A stretch of 64,000 bases of DNA, taken from assembly GCF_008245225.1 (NCBI RefSeq), contig NZ_VTAW01000008.1:62001-126000 (forward strand). The letters run 5' to 3'. This document shows positions 7,862 to 19,492 of this stretch, piece by piece. How positions within the stretch are numbered: position 1 is the first letter of the stretch; each line of letters starts with the position of its first letter. The notes under the pieces were generated by a model. It was not told the DNA's origin, made no database searches, and saw only the letters and a program-made list of their open reading frames with translations. The translations under genes were made by a program, and so were the position numbers. The DNA is from Natrialba swarupiae. GTDB taxonomy: Archaea; Halobacteriota; Halobacteria; Halobacteriales; Natrialbaceae.

Positions 7862-9709
7862 ATGAACGACGACGAACTCCGTCGCGAGGTCGAACGACTT
7901 CGCAACGAGGTCGACGCCCTCCATCGTCGGCTCGAGGCGGTCGAGTCGGAACCACCGTCCGAGTCCGGCGAAAGTGACGGCGTCGACGGCCCGGACGAAC
8001 AAACTGCCACCGGGGAGATCGAGACAACAGAAGCCGAATCAGACGATCCGTCAGCGTCGCCGGACAGTGCGGTGACGAAGTCGACCGGCGGCGAGACGCT
8101 CAGCGACCGGCTGGCAGCCGACCGGGACTGGGAACTCGCGCTCGGGGTTCGCTGGCTCGGGCTCGTCGGCGCGCTCGCGCTCGTCGTCGGCGTCGTCTTC
8201 TTCGTTCGCCTCGCGATCGAGATCGGGCTGCTCGGACCGGGCGGACGAGTTGCACTCGGTACGCTCACCGGCGTCGGGTTGCTTGCAGGTGGCCGCTTCG
8301 CGGCCACCCGACAGGGATACCGTCGCTGGGGACGCATCGCCGCAGGGACCGGGCTGGCGATCGCCTACTTCAGCGTTTACGCCGCCTACGGCTTCGAGAG
8401 CTATCGCGACGCGATCGGAACACCGCTGTGGGCAGCCCTCGCCGCGCTGACGGCGCTCGTTGCGGTCGCAGCGATCGTTTCGGTCCGCGACCGAGCCCCG
8501 TTCGTCGTCGGCGAGGCCTTCTTGCTCGGCTACGTGACTGCCACGCTGAGTACCGACGCCGCTACTGTCGTCCTGACCCCAGCGTACGTCCTCTTGCTCG
8601 GCGGGGGGATCGTCGCAATCGCGACGGTCCGACCTTGGGGTCGGCTCCTCAGCGCCAGCACGTTCGCCACATACGGCGTCCTGTTGTTGTGGCTCGTCGA
8701 TCTCGAGCCACCCGCCACCGCCATCGGTGTGGCCGGCGTCGCCGCCTTCGCTCTCTTCTTGGTCGGGGCGTACGTGCTCCGCCGGTCGGATGTCGACCCC
8801 GAACTCGAGTCCACGCACAGCCGGATCCATCGCGCCCGGTTGGCCGTCACCACCGTCGCCAACGCCGGTTTCGCGACGCTGTTTCTCGAGATCGCTCTCC
8901 GGGAAGGGTTTCCCGAGGTAGCGATCGACGGGGTCGGTGCGATCGCGGTCGCCCTCGCGCTCGCCGCGACCTACGTCGTGACGGACCGCGCCCCGGTTCG
9001 ACGCGACGGAGCGGCGGCCGCGGGGTCCGTCGCCTTCCTCGCCGGCGGGGTCGCGATGGCCGTCGGAACGTTCGCGACCACCGTCGGCGCACTTGCCGTG
9101 ATCTGTGGCGCAGTGATCGTTTCGAGAATCGCCGACGCGCCGGCGTTTCGGGTCGGCGCCCACGTCGTCGCGGGGGCGCTCGTCCTGAAACTGCTCACCG
9201 TCGACGCGACGGATCTCCCGGCGTTCGATCCCACCGAGCCGATGGCGACGCTTTTCGGTCGTCCCGTTGCGTTCGCGCTCGCGACCGGCGCGTTCTACGC
9301 GCTCGCGTGGTGGTACTCACGAACCGACGTGCTGACCGATCTCGAGCGTCGGTTCCTGCCCGCGACGGTCGCGAACTACGCGATCGTTGCGACGGGACTC
9401 GGCGTGATCGTCTTCGCCCTCGAGCTATCGGGGCTCGGCGTGTCGGTGGCGTGGATACTGTTCGGCTCCGTCCTCCTCGGAATCGGACTGGCGACCGACG
9501 TTCGGGGCGTCCGCGCGCTCGGAATTGCCGTCCTGGGACTCGCCACCGCGAAGGTGTTTCTCTTCGACACGCGGGATCTCGACACCGTCGCCCGGACGCT
9601 CTCGTTTCTCGTCCTCGGGGCCGTGCTGTTGATCGCCTCCTACGTCTACGCGCGGTCGCGGGGCGACCTCGAGATCGGTCTCGAGTTGCCGGAACGCCGG
9701 GAGGAGTAG
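7862..9709 (+). CDS. DUF2339-family polytopic membrane protein
   Basis: This is a 615-residue protein. A cytoplasmic N-terminal coiled coil (DELRREVERLRNEVDALHRR) and an acidic linker are followed by LGVRWLGLVGALALVVGVVF, the family's first membrane segment. Many further hydrophobic helices run to near the C-terminus, in Ala/Val/Leu-rich blocks. DUF2339 proteins are widespread large membrane proteins without an assigned function. ATG 7862 was chosen over TTG 7859. A TATA-like ttatac lies 29 bases upstream. The stop is one base from the stop of the convergent SDR gene. Confidence 0.88.
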   Translation: MNDDELRREVERLRNEVDALHRRLEAVESEPPSESGESDGVDGPDEQTATGEIETTEAESDDPSASPDSAVTKSTGGETLSDRLAADRDWELALGVRWLGLVGALALVVGVVFFVRLAIEIGLLGPGGRVALGTLTGVGLLAGGRFAATRQGYRRWGRIAAGTGLAIAYFSVYAAYGFESYRDAIGTPLWAALAALTALVAVAAIVSVRDRAPFVVGEAFLLGYVTATLSTDAATVVLTPAYVLLLGGGIVAIATVRPWGRLLSASTFATYGVLLLWLVDLEPPATAIGVAGVAAFALFLVGAYVLRRSDVDPELESTHSRIHRARLAVTTVANAGFATLFLEIALREGFPEVAIDGVGAIAVALALAATYVVTDRAPVRRDGAAAAGSVAFLAGGVAMAVGTFATTVGALAVICGAVIVSRIADAPAFRVGAHVVAGALVLKLLTVDATDLPAFDPTEPMATLFGRPVAFALATGAFYALAWWYSRTDVLTDLERRFLPATVANYAIVATGLGVIVFALELSGLGVSVAWILFGSVLLGIGLATDVRGVRALGIAVLGLATAKVFLFDTRDLDTVARTLSFLVLGAVLLIASYVYARSRGDLEIGLELPERREE

Positions 9710-9710
9710 C

Positions 9711-10409
9711 TCACCGGCTTGCACGTCGCCACGCCTTCAGGTCGACGACGGCGCCGTCGATCGAGGACGGATCGGCCTCGGTCGCCGCCCAGACGAACAT
9801 CGGCGCGACGGTCTCGGGGTCGCGTCCGGTTCCGTCCGTCAGCTCCGTCGCGACCTGTCCGGGATCGAGACAGCCCACGGTCGCGTCGGTATCGGCGGCG
9901 AACCCCCGGACGATCGCCTCGGCGGCGGCCTTCGAGACGGCGTACGATCCGTATCCCGGCCGGCCCTCGCGTGCGACGGCACCCGTCGGAACGAGGACCC
10001 GTGCACCGTCGTTTAAGTGTGCGAGCGCTTCCCGGACGGTCGCGAAGACGCCGCGCGCGTTCGTCCGCCAGTGGTCGTCGATAGAGGAGTACGACTCTTC
10101 GTCCGTCGGCGTCTCGCCCGGATCGCCGTGATAGACGCCGGCGGCAGCGACGACGACATCGATCCCGGACCCGTCTCCCGCTTTCGACGCAACCTCGACG
10201 AGGCGTTCGACGTCGAACTCGTCGCGAACGTCCGTTCGAACGCCCGCCGCGTTCCCGCCGGTTTCCTCGAGTGCCTCGACCGTCCGCTCGAGCGCCTCGC
10301 CGTCTCGAGCGCCGACGACGACGGTTGCACCCTCGGTCGCGAACGCGCCCGCGACGGCGCGGCCGATGCCTCGGGTCCCACCGGTGACGACGGCAGTTCG
10401 TCCGTTCAT
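9711..10409 (-). CDS. Short-chain dehydrogenase/reductase (SDR)
   Basis: This 232-residue classical SDR has the nucleotide-binding motif TGGTRGIGRAV, with GARDGE at the end of the second strand. VAAAGVYHG is the NNAG-like motif, and the catalytic YxxxK lies in YGSYAVSKAAAE, with a preceding Ser/Thr (VPTGAV). The substrate is unknown. The gene is divergent from the carotenoid cluster with a 315-base gap, so a link to carotenoids is possible but unsupported. The ATG at 10409 gives MNGRTAVVTGG directly. Confidence 0.9.
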   Translation of the reverse strand: MNGRTAVVTGGTRGIGRAVAGAFATEGATVVVGARDGEALERTVEALEETGGNAAGVRTDVRDEFDVERLVEVASKAGDGSGIDVVVAAAGVYHGDPGETPTDEESYSSIDDHWRTNARGVFATVREALAHLNDGARVLVPTGAVAREGRPGYGSYAVSKAAAEAIVRGFAADTDATVGCLDPGQVATELTDGTGRDPETVAPMFVWAATEADPSSIDGAVVDLKAWRRASR

Positions 10410-10724
10410 AACGCTCGTACGACCGCGAGCATCAAGGAACCACCTGTGATCGAAGCCGACGTGGACGATCGATTCCGGTGCGAGCCGATTGGCGTCCCGA
10501 ACGACCCAGCCGTCGACGGCTCGCGACGGGCTCGAGAACGAGCGGTACGGAGCACGGCCGGCAAACCACAGGCCATTCGCCATCGGATCACCAGTGACTG
10601 ACGGCAACCCGGACGAAACAGACCGTCCCGGACGAAGCGGACGACGCGAATCCGAGCCGTGAATCGCCGACACCCTACATTCGTGTGAAACAGATTTATC
10701 ACCGTACATATGGTCACTCGAGAT
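10410..10724. other. Divergent promoter region, SDR / carotenoid cluster
   Basis: This 315-base gap holds the TATA element of crtD (tttatc, 10695-10700). Nothing else is recognised; the remainder reads as ordinary high-GC spacer. Confidence 0.5.
10695..10700 (+). promoter_or_regulatory. TATA element of the crtD-lyeJ-cruF operon
   Basis: The sequence tttatc is centred about 28 bases before ATG 10725 but only 13 before ATG 10710, so it points to 10725 as the leaderless start. Confidence 0.5.
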
Positions 10725-12266
10725 ATGCAATCGCTGGCCGACGAGTCCGTCGTCGTGATCGGAGCCGGAATCGGGGGACTCTCGACGGCGTGTTACCTCG
10801 CTGACGCGGGTGCCGACGTTCGCGTCGTCGAGAAAAACGAGCAACTCGGCGGCCGGGCGAGTCGCCTCGAGCGCGACGGCTTCCGGTTCGACATGGGGCC
10901 ATCGTGGTATCTGATGCCCGACGTCTTCGAGCGCTTTTTCGCCGACTTCGACCGGACGCCGAGTGAGTACTACGAGCTGACTCACCTGGATCCTCACTAC
11001 CGGATTTTCTTCAAGGACGGTGACGGACGTGGAGTTTCGGACGGATCGAACGAGTCGGAAAACGCCGAGTACGTCGACATCACCCCCGATCTCGAGCGAA
11101 CGAAGGAGCTGTTCGAGGCGTACGAACCGGGTGCGGGTGAGAGGCTAGAACGGTACCTCGAGACGTCCCGGGAGAACTACGAGGTGGGGATGAAACACTT
11201 CGTCTACGAGGACCGGTCTCGACTGCGGGACTACGTCGACCTCGACGTCGCCCGCCACGCGAGGGGGTTGACGCTGCTCGGCTCGATGCAGGGCCACGTC
11301 GAGAACTACTTCGACCATCCACGGCTTCAACAGATCATGCAGTACACGCTGGTGTTTCTCGGCGGTTCGCCGTCGAACACGCCGGCGCTGTATAACCTGA
11401 TGAGTCACGTCGACTTCAACCTCGGCGTCTGGTATCCCGACGGCGGGATCGGTGCGGTGATCGACGCCGTGGCAGCGCTCGGCGGCGAACTGGGCGTCGA
11501 GTACGAGACCGGTCGACCGGTGAGTGAGATCAAGGGCCGGGAAGGTGCGTTCCTCCTCGAGACACCTGACGGACCGATTCGGGCGGATCTGGTCGTCAGC
11601 AACGCCGACTACGCTCACACCGAACGCGAGTTGCTCACGCCGGAACGGCGAGGCTACGACGCCGACTACTGGGAGTCCCGGACGTACGCCCCCTCTGCAT
11701 TCTTGCTCTATCTGGGCGTCGAGGGCGAGGTCGACGAACTCGCCCACCACACGCTCGTCCTCCCCGCGGAGTGGGAGGACCACTTCGATCGGATCTTCGA
11801 GGAACCGGCGTGGCCCGAGGATCCGGCGTACTACCTCTGCGTTCCTTCCGAGACGGACGACTCCGTCGCGCCGGACGGCCACAGCGCCCTGTTCGTCCTC
11901 GTCCCGATCGCACCCGGACTCGAGGACACTCCGGAGATTCGCGACCGGTATCGCGAGAAGATTCTCGCGGACATCGCCGAGAACACCGGTGCCGACCTCC
12001 GCGACCGGATCGTTCTCGAGGAGCGATTTTGCATCGAGGAGTTCGCCGACCGCTACAACAGCTTCCAGGGGACGGCACTTGGACTGGCGCACACGCTCCG
12101 ACAGACGTCGCTGTTCCGCCCGCCACACCGCTCGGAGGCGGTCGACGGACTCTACTTCGTCGGCGGCGACACCACTCCCGGAATCGGGATGCCGATGTGT
12201 CTCATCAGCGGCGAGTTGACCGCCGAGGCGGTGCTCGAGGATTACGGTCGGCAGGACCGGCGGTGA
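10725..12266 (+). CDS. crtD: Carotenoid 3,4-desaturase, CrtI/CrtD family
   Basis: This 513-residue FAD-dependent carotenoid desaturase has the dinucleotide motif VVVIGAGIGGLSTACYLADA, then GGRASR and RFDMGPSWYLMP. The C-terminal YFVGGDTTPGIGMPMCLISG motif is typical of CrtI enzymes. In haloarchaea the order desaturase-elongase-hydratase is that of crtD-lyeJ-cruF described in Haloarcula japonica. There CrtD introduces the 3,4 double bond after lycopene elongation. The assignment as CrtD rather than phytoene desaturase CrtI rests mainly on this gene order. ATG 10710 is an alternative start. LyeJ begins 9 bases downstream. Confidence 0.88.
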   Translation: MQSLADESVVVIGAGIGGLSTACYLADAGADVRVVEKNEQLGGRASRLERDGFRFDMGPSWYLMPDVFERFFADFDRTPSEYYELTHLDPHYRIFFKDGDGRGVSDGSNESENAEYVDITPDLERTKELFEAYEPGAGERLERYLETSRENYEVGMKHFVYEDRSRLRDYVDLDVARHARGLTLLGSMQGHVENYFDHPRLQQIMQYTLVFLGGSPSNTPALYNLMSHVDFNLGVWYPDGGIGAVIDAVAALGGELGVEYETGRPVSEIKGREGAFLLETPDGPIRADLVVSNADYAHTERELLTPERRGYDADYWESRTYAPSAFLLYLGVEGEVDELAHHTLVLPAEWEDHFDRIFEEPAWPEDPAYYLCVPSETDDSVAPDGHSALFVLVPIAPGLEDTPEIRDRYREKILADIAENTGADLRDRIVLEERFCIEEFADRYNSFQGTALGLAHTLRQTSLFRPPHRSEAVDGLYFVGGDTTPGIGMPMCLISGELTAEAVLEDYGRQDRR

Positions 12267-12275
12267 CGAACGATC

Positions 12276-13145
12276 GTGTCGAACCCGGAATCGACGGAAC
12301 GACCGGCGACGCTCGAGGCGCTCTCGTACCTGCTGGTGCTCTCGCGGCCGCGCTTTTGGCTCTATCTCGCGGGGCCGGTACTCGTCGGTGTCGCGTACGG
12401 CGCTGAGACGGTGAGTGAGCTGGGTTCGCCGGCCGGGATCGCGCTCGTTGCGTACTTCCTGCTCCCGGCGAACGTCTACCTCTACGGGGTAAACGACGTC
12501 TACGACCGCGGGATCGACGCGACAAACCCGAAAAAAGACGGTCGCGAGACGCGGTATCGCGGCCAGCGGTACGTCCCGGTCGCTGTCGTCGTCTGCGGGG
12601 CGCTTGCGCTTCCGGTCGCTGCCATCGTCCCGCGGGTGGCCTGGCCGTGGATCGGCACGTTTCTCGTCCTCGGTGCGGCCTACAGCGCGCCGCCGACCCG
12701 GTTCAAGACGACCCCGTTCCTGGATTCGCTCTCGAACGGGCTCTACGTCGTTCCGGGCGCGGCGGCCTACGCGGCGGTCGCCGGCGTCCAGCCACCTCTA
12801 CTGGCCGTCCTGGGAGGCTGGCTCTGGGCGATGGGAATGCACACGTTCTCGGCGATCCCTGACATCGAACCCGACCGCAAGGCGGGTATCCGGACGACCG
12901 CGACGCTCCTCGGGGAACGCCGGACCTACGCCTACTGCGGCGCGTGCTGGCTCGCGAGCGCCGGTGCGTTCGCGCTTCTCGACCCGCGGTTCGGGGCAGT
13001 GCTACTCGTCTACCCGGTCCTCGTGGTGGCCATCACCGCCTCGAGCGTCGCCGTCGACCGAGCCTACTGGTGGTTTCCGGCGATCAACACCGTCGTCGGC
13101 ACGGTACTGACACTGGGCGGCCTGTGGGGGATGACGTATGGATAA
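12276..13145 (+). CDS. lyeJ: Lycopene elongase/hydratase, UbiA prenyltransferase family
   Basis: This 289-residue integral membrane prenyltransferase adds C5 isoprenoid units to lycopene on the way to C50 bacterioruberin. The first Asp-rich motif is NDVYDRGIDATNPKK, and the second is DIEPDRKAGIRTTATLLGE. About eight hydrophobic helices alternate with these loops. It is the middle gene of the carotenoid operon. The GTG start at 12276 follows crtD by 9 bases, and its stop overlaps the cruF start by 8 bases, indicating translational coupling. Confidence 0.93.
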   Translation: MSNPESTERPATLEALSYLLVLSRPRFWLYLAGPVLVGVAYGAETVSELGSPAGIALVAYFLLPANVYLYGVNDVYDRGIDATNPKKDGRETRYRGQRYVPVAVVVCGALALPVAAIVPRVAWPWIGTFLVLGAAYSAPPTRFKTTPFLDSLSNGLYVVPGAAAYAAVAGVQPPLLAVLGGWLWAMGMHTFSAIPDIEPDRKAGIRTTATLLGERRTYAYCGACWLASAGAFALLDPRFGAVLLVYPVLVVAITASSVAVDRAYWWFPAINTVVGTVLTLGGLWGMTYG

Positions 13146-14001
13146 CCGAGTCTCGGGCGTTCGCGACGGGATCGACTCGAGGGCGGCCGTCCAGCGTCGC
13201 CTCGAGGAGATCGTTCGGGAGAACCGCTTTACCATCGCGGTCATCTTTCCGTTCGTCGGCGCGGTGACGCTCGTCGCGAGCGCGGAGGGACTGTTGCCAC
13301 CGGCACTCGAGTACAACCCGCTGTTGATCCTCTTCGGGACGGCCGTCATGCGCTCGCCGCTGATCGTCGGTTTGCTTCCGCGGATCGGGTGGTGGGCGCT
13401 CGGCTATCTCGGTGTTCTCACCGCCTACACGTACGTGATCGAGGTCGTCGGTGTGCGGACCGACTGGCCCTACGGCGCCTTCGAGTACACGATCCAACTG
13501 GGTCCGATGCTGTTCGGCGAGGTGCCCCTCGCGCTCCCGCTGTTTTTCATCCCGCTGGTCCTGAACGCGTACCTGCTGACGCTGTTGGTGCTCGGTCGCT
13601 GGAGCGAGCGCATTCTGGTTCGGGTTCCGGTCGCGATCGTCGCCGTCGTCGCCATCGACCTCGTTCTCGACCCCGCAGCGGTGGCGATCGGCTTCTGGGC
13701 GTTCGTTCCACCCGGCGTCTACTACGGCGTCCCGGTCTCGAACTACGTCGGCTGGGTGATCTCGGGGACCGTCGCCGTCGTCCTCGTCGACCTCGCGTTC
13801 GACCGCGAGGCGGTACTCGAGCGCGTTCGCGACTGCGAGTTCGTCCTCGACGATCTGGTGAGCTTCGTCTTGCTCTGGGGGACGATCAACCTCCTGTACG
13901 GCAACTGGGTGGCGGCGGCCGTCGCCGGCGCGTTCTGTCTCGGCCTGTTCAGGACGGACCGCTACGACCTCGAGATGGTGCGGACGGCACTCCCCGGATG
14001 A
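13138..14001 (+). CDS. cruF: Bisanhydrobacterioruberin hydratase, CruF family
   Basis: CruF hydrates the ends of bisanhydrobacterioruberin to give bacterioruberin. The 287-residue membrane protein has the family's conserved block TDWPYGAFEYTIQLGPMLFG and further polar loops (PPGVYYGVPVSNYVGW) between hydrophobic helices. It is last in the desaturase-elongase-hydratase operon, overlapping lyeJ by 8 bases. It converges with crtB across 67 bases. Confidence 0.92.
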   Translation: MDNRVSGVRDGIDSRAAVQRRLEEIVRENRFTIAVIFPFVGAVTLVASAEGLLPPALEYNPLLILFGTAVMRSPLIVGLLPRIGWWALGYLGVLTAYTYVIEVVGVRTDWPYGAFEYTIQLGPMLFGEVPLALPLFFIPLVLNAYLLTLLVLGRWSERILVRVPVAIVAVVAIDLVLDPAAVAIGFWAFVPPGVYYGVPVSNYVGWVISGTVAVVLVDLAFDREAVLERVRDCEFVLDDLVSFVLLWGTINLLYGNWVAAAVAGAFCLGLFRTDRYDLEMVRTALPG

Positions 14002-14068
14002 TCGGGAGGCCGATATCGGCGCAACCGGGAGATCGCGGTTCTCTCCGCGACTCCTGGACCGGTCCGTT

Positions 14069-15025
14069 TCACCGGGTCGGCACGCCCCCGCCGTGGCCCG
14101 ACCCTCGAGCGTCCGCCTCTCCCTCGGCCATCGGAACCGCAGAGACCCGTTGAAACACTGCTTCGGGATCGCGGTTCCAGTGCCAGTGCCAGCGCGTTTT
14201 CGCGACGCAAACGAGCTTTCGCGTCGTCGACAGCGACGGCTCGGTCGAGAGAACGTCGTACCCCTGCTCTCGGATGAGGGCGTGGTGTTCGGCGTAGAGG
14301 ACGGCGGCGAGCAAGACCGGAAGCTGACAGTCGGCGGGCAGGTAGCGAATACCGGCGACGCCCTCCCGGTAGAGGCGTTCTGCCCGGTCGAGTTCGTCTG
14401 CCATCGCCGTGGCGAACTCCTCGGAGAACTCGAGGCGCTCGATCTGTTCGCTCGAGGCGCCGTGGGTTCGGAGCGTCTCCTGTGGAAGGTAGATCCGGTC
14501 GCGGTCGACGACGTCCTCGCGGACGTCGCGAAGGAAGTTGGTAAGCTGGAATGCCTCCCCGAGTTTGATCGCGTGGGGGAGCGCCGTCTCCTCCATCTCC
14601 GGTTCCATGATCGCGGTCATCATCACGCCGACCGCGGCCGCCGAACCGCGCATGTACGACTCGAGGTCGTCGTACGTCTCGTACCGGCTCGTGGTGATGT
14701 CGGTCGCCATCGCGTCGAGAAACTCCGCGACCTCCTCGTCAGCGATACCGTATCGGGATTTCAGTTCGACGAACGCCTCGAGGACCGGCTCGTCGGGCTC
14801 GGTCTCGCCGAGTGCCTGTGCGCGAAGCGACTCGAGTTCGGCCCGCTGTCGGTCCGGGGAGACGCCTTCCGCGTCGTCGACGACTTCGTCCGCGATACGG
14901 AAGAACGCGTAGAGCACGTGCGTGGCGTGTCGAACCCGCTTCGGGAGAAACCGCGTTGCGAGGTAGAACGTCTTTCCGGTCCGCTTCTGTATTTCCTTCC
15001 CTGCGTCGATGTGTTCCTGTTGCAT
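14069..15025 (-). CDS. crtB: Phytoene synthase
   Basis: Phytoene synthase condenses two geranylgeranyl diphosphates into phytoene, the first committed carotenoid step. The 318-residue protein has both Asp-rich motifs: FFRIADEVVDDAEG and NFLRDVREDVVDRDRIYLPQ. The start at 15025 gives MQQEHIDAGKEIQKRTGKTF. An upstream GTG at 15076 lies too near the A/T-rich promoter (15076-15096) to be likely. It faces the crtD-lyeJ-cruF operon, so all four genes form one pigment locus. Confidence 0.95.
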   Translation of the reverse strand: MQQEHIDAGKEIQKRTGKTFYLATRFLPKRVRHATHVLYAFFRIADEVVDDAEGVSPDRQRAELESLRAQALGETEPDEPVLEAFVELKSRYGIADEEVAEFLDAMATDITTSRYETYDDLESYMRGSAAAVGVMMTAIMEPEMEETALPHAIKLGEAFQLTNFLRDVREDVVDRDRIYLPQETLRTHGASSEQIERLEFSEEFATAMADELDRAERLYREGVAGIRYLPADCQLPVLLAAVLYAEHHALIREQGYDVLSTEPSLSTTRKLVCVAKTRWHWHWNRDPEAVFQRVSAVPMAEGEADARGSGHGGGVPTR

Positions 15026-15075
15026 TCTCTTTCTCGCTGGCTCCGCCCGATAGCAGCCGGATAGCGGGCATACCA

Positions 15076-15096
15076 CAAATAGACATAAAATAACTT
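15076..15096 (-). promoter_or_regulatory. A/T-rich core promoter of crtB
   Basis: Read on the minus strand it contains ttattttatgtc, an archaeal TATA region that would start transcription around 15055-15062, leaving a leader of roughly 30 bases before ATG 15025. Confidence 0.45.
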
Positions 15097-15237
15097 GCCC
15101 TCACTAGTAGGGCCGTCCCCGCGTTCCAGTCGATCGACCTCCCACACGAGCACCCAGCGAGTCGAACAGTTTCGTACGTTGAGTGGCCGGGTAATACTTT
15201 TATACGCGGTCGTGGACAGCCTCGACGGAGATCACAC

Positions 15238-15813
15238 GTGCAGAACACAGACCCTTCATCTCGGACTGTCGAGTTGTGGATCCGATCGTTCGCGCCGGCG
15301 ACGACCGGCCCGACACAGGAGCGTGCACTCGAACGCCTCGAGCGACTCGAAGCGACGACGAGCGTCGAGGTCGCCGACGTCCGGATCTGGGGTCCGAAGG
15401 TCGAACACACGGGTCGGTCGGAGCGAATTCCACAACTAGCCCGAATCCAGAACCGCCTCGAGGCGTTCGAATCGTGGGCGGCACAGACCGGGCGACGACT
15501 GGAACCGTTTTTCAAACGGAGTCGCTGCGAATCGACGATCACGGGCGACCGCCACGACGTCCACCGCCTCCCCACCATCGCACTCGCCGAGTTCGAAGAC
15601 GGGGAACTCGTCCACGTCGCTCCCTGCGTCGACGGCGATCGGGCGATCGACGTCTTCGACCGGTTCGACGCCCTCGAGTGCGGCCGCTCGGACGATTCGG
15701 TCGTTCGGTTCAGCGACGGTCGAGCGACCGACGGCGTGGTCTCCGATCGGAGCGACGCGAAATCGGATCGATCGACAGCCGCAGTAGAGTCGTCTCCACC
15801 CGACCCAACCTGA
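15238..15813 (+). CDS. Conserved haloarchaeal protein, possible HTH-associated regulator
   Basis: The 191-residue protein has an N-terminal strand-helix unit (TVELWIRSFAPATTGPTQER, then VADVRIWG). A central part around LPTIALAEFEDGELVHVAPC resembles proteins found throughout haloarchaea that lack a known function. The tail is acidic and low in complexity. The GTG start at 15238 follows the TATA region taatacttttata (about 15192-15204). It is divergent from crtB with a 212-base gap, so control of carotenoid genes is a possibility and no more than that. Confidence 0.7.
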   Translation: MQNTDPSSRTVELWIRSFAPATTGPTQERALERLERLEATTSVEVADVRIWGPKVEHTGRSERIPQLARIQNRLEAFESWAAQTGRRLEPFFKRSRCESTITGDRHDVHRLPTIALAEFEDGELVHVAPCVDGDRAIDVFDRFDALECGRSDDSVVRFSDGRATDGVVSDRSDAKSDRSTAAVESSPPDPT

Positions 15814-16000
15814 TGCAGCCACGTATACCGCCGACTCCACGGTCCGCCCATGCGGTCGCCGGTATCGAATCACAGCGGGTCCGACGAGTACCTGTCATAC
15901 TCGTATTACGAACTGTCACACGCTCGCTGTCGTGACGTCTGGCTTCGCGTTCGCACCGGTCGTGGGAACATATATGACGTACGGTATCGTAGCACACAGC

Positions 16001-16162
16001 ATGTCCAGTGAGACAGCCACGGCGAATCAATCGCGGTGTCGAAACTGCGGGTTCGAAGCACCGGGTGGCAGCGAGGAGTGGCTCCGGCTCGAGGTGCCAA
16101 AGCTGGGCCGGATGACGCAGTGTCCGAACTGTGAAAGCACCGATATTATAACGGCCCGGTGA
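16001..16162 (+). CDS. Small zinc-finger protein with two Cys pairs (53 residues)
   Basis: The protein starts [20 protein letters not shown], and a second knuckle in the C-terminal third reads [11 protein letters not shown]. Two CxxC pairs imply one zinc site, as in haloarchaeal zinc-finger micro-proteins, some of which affect biofilm and motility; which one this matches is not established. ATG 16001 lies about 29 bases after a TATA box (catatat, 15970-15976). Codon use is haloarchaeal throughout. Confidence 0.82.
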   Translation: MSSETATANQSRCRNCGFEAPGGSEEWLRLEVPKLGRMTQCPNCESTDIITAR

Positions 16163-16223
16163 GCGGAAACGGGCGACCGACGTCGAGGACAGACTCTTGG
16201 TCGTCTCGGTTCTAGAGGTGCGT

Positions 16224-16649
16224 ATGAGTCACGAATCCGAGCGACAGGAGGAATCCGGTGTGGATCGCCGGGGCGAATCCGACGGCGAGTGGCGGTCGAA
16301 GCTCAGCGACGAGGAGTACCACGTCCTTCGGGAAGCCGGAACCGAACAGCCGTTCAGCGGCGAGTACGTCGACCACAAGGAAGACGGAAGCTACGCCTGT
16401 GCCGGCTGTGGCGCGACCCTGTTCGACTCCGAGACGAAGTTCGACTCGGGCTGTGGCTGGCCGAGTTTCTACGACACCGACGACGACCGGATCGAGACGA
16501 GACTCGACACCAGCCACGGAATGCGCCGCACCGAAGTGTTGTGTGCCGAGTGTGGCGGCCACCTCGGCCACGTCTTCGACGACGGCCCCGAGCCGACGGG
16601 GAAGCGCTACTGTATCAACTCGGTAGCACTCGAGTTCGACGACGAGTAA
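16224..16649 (+). CDS. msrB: Peptide-methionine (R)-S-oxide reductase
   Basis: MsrB reduces the R epimer of methionine sulfoxide in proteins. The 141-residue protein has the two zinc CxxC pairs ([11 protein letters not shown] and [14 protein letters not shown]), the substrate motif [11 protein letters not shown] and the catalytic Cys in [14 protein letters not shown] 16224 is the first start that gives a haloarchaeal acidic N-terminus. Confidence 0.96.
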   Translation: MSHESERQEESGVDRRGESDGEWRSKLSDEEYHVLREAGTEQPFSGEYVDHKEDGSYACAGCGATLFDSETKFDSGCGWPSFYDTDDDRIETRLDTSHGMRRTEVLCAECGGHLGHVFDDGPEPTGKRYCINSVALEFDDE

Positions 16650-16673
16650 CCCGTCGGCCGCGTTCTGACGTCC

Positions 16674-17006
16674 TCACCAGCAGTGGCTACGATAGAACGT
16701 AGCGAGTGCACCAGGCGAGGGCCCGGACGACCCGGCGTCCTCCCAGATCATGTACGCGAGAAAGACGAACAGCGCTACGATTGCCATTTTCTCGATCGGT
16801 GAGTGCCGTTCCGCCCAGCGATCGAACCGAGGTGAACGGTCCCTGGCGACACCGGTGAACCCGGCAAACGCCATAAACCCACTCGCGAACGTCGAAACGA
16901 CAGTTCCCATCCACACGCCCTGAATGAGACCAATCGAACCCGCTATTGCGATGAAAGCCCAGGCTCGAGTCGACATCGACTCCCTCTCACGATCCGGGTT
17001 CGCCAT
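16674..17006 (-). CDS. Small membrane protein of unknown function
   Basis: The 110-residue protein has hydrophobic segments about 12-32 (STRAWAFIAIAGSIGLIQGV), 34-53 and 70-88 (IEKMAIVALFVFLAYMIWED). No family is recognised. The last seven residues (FYRSHCW) are encoded within a 16-base sequence that recurs at 38884, so the 3' end may have been altered by a repeat. The start may instead be the second Met (residue 11). Confidence 0.6.
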   Translation of the reverse strand: MANPDRERESMSTRAWAFIAIAGSIGLIQGVWMGTVVSTFASGFMAFAGFTGVARDRSPRFDRWAERHSPIEKMAIVALFVFLAYMIWEDAGSSGPSPGALATFYRSHCW

Positions 17007-17179
17007 CGATGGTACCGACGGCTACGCAATGGACGCCCAAAACAGTTCACGATGCCAACGTGTTCTCGGTCGCGAACTCGATTCCGGGACGGTGTGATCG
17101 CGGGCGGAGGGCACTCGAATTCACCGAGAGACGTACTGCGATCCGAAATCGCTACTTCGAGGGCCTGGTAGCCGAGACG

Positions 17180-19132
<1,953 letters not shown>

Positions 19133-19492
19133 GGATGTGAGGGTTCCGGTGGGTCGTCCGCGACCGGGTTCGTCGCCCGGACCGTCCGCTGATCGTCGTC
19201 GGAGTTCGAGTTCGACACAGCGCACGGTAGGTGTGAGTTAAAAGCGGGCTGACGCCCCTGTAAAGCGGACACCTACCATCGTAGCTATTGATAAACTCGT
19301 TCGGGATAAAAGCGTTGTGATGGTGTACGATCGACCGGCTCGATCGGATCCCGGACCGCCCTCGTTCCGTCAGAGTGGCCCAGACCGGGTTCGAAGCGTT
19401 CGCCATGTCGGCCAGTCCACCGACTCGAGCGGGCGTCGCCTGGGGGCGAACGACCGGTACTCGTTTTGCGTCTCGGTGAACACGAGACACAT
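19133..19492. other. Divergent intergenic stretch, thrS / HAD gene
   Basis: This 360-base gap contains A/T-rich pieces (gagttaaaag near 19230, ttgataaactcg and gggataaaag at 19287-19315) that could serve as promoters. A small hairpin, gtctcg...cgagac (19470-19488), lies just before the HAD start codon. No gene is seen. Confidence 0.5.

Noticed and set aside
8051-9163. 370-codon frame on the minus strand opposite the DUF2339 gene
   Set aside because: It is a shadow of a real membrane-protein gene; its product is Arg/Asp/Gly-rich with no family pattern.
15000-15090. Upstream GTG at 15076 as the crtB start
   Set aside because: It overlaps the A/T-rich promoter region and adds residues not seen in phytoene synthases; ATG 15025 is preferred.
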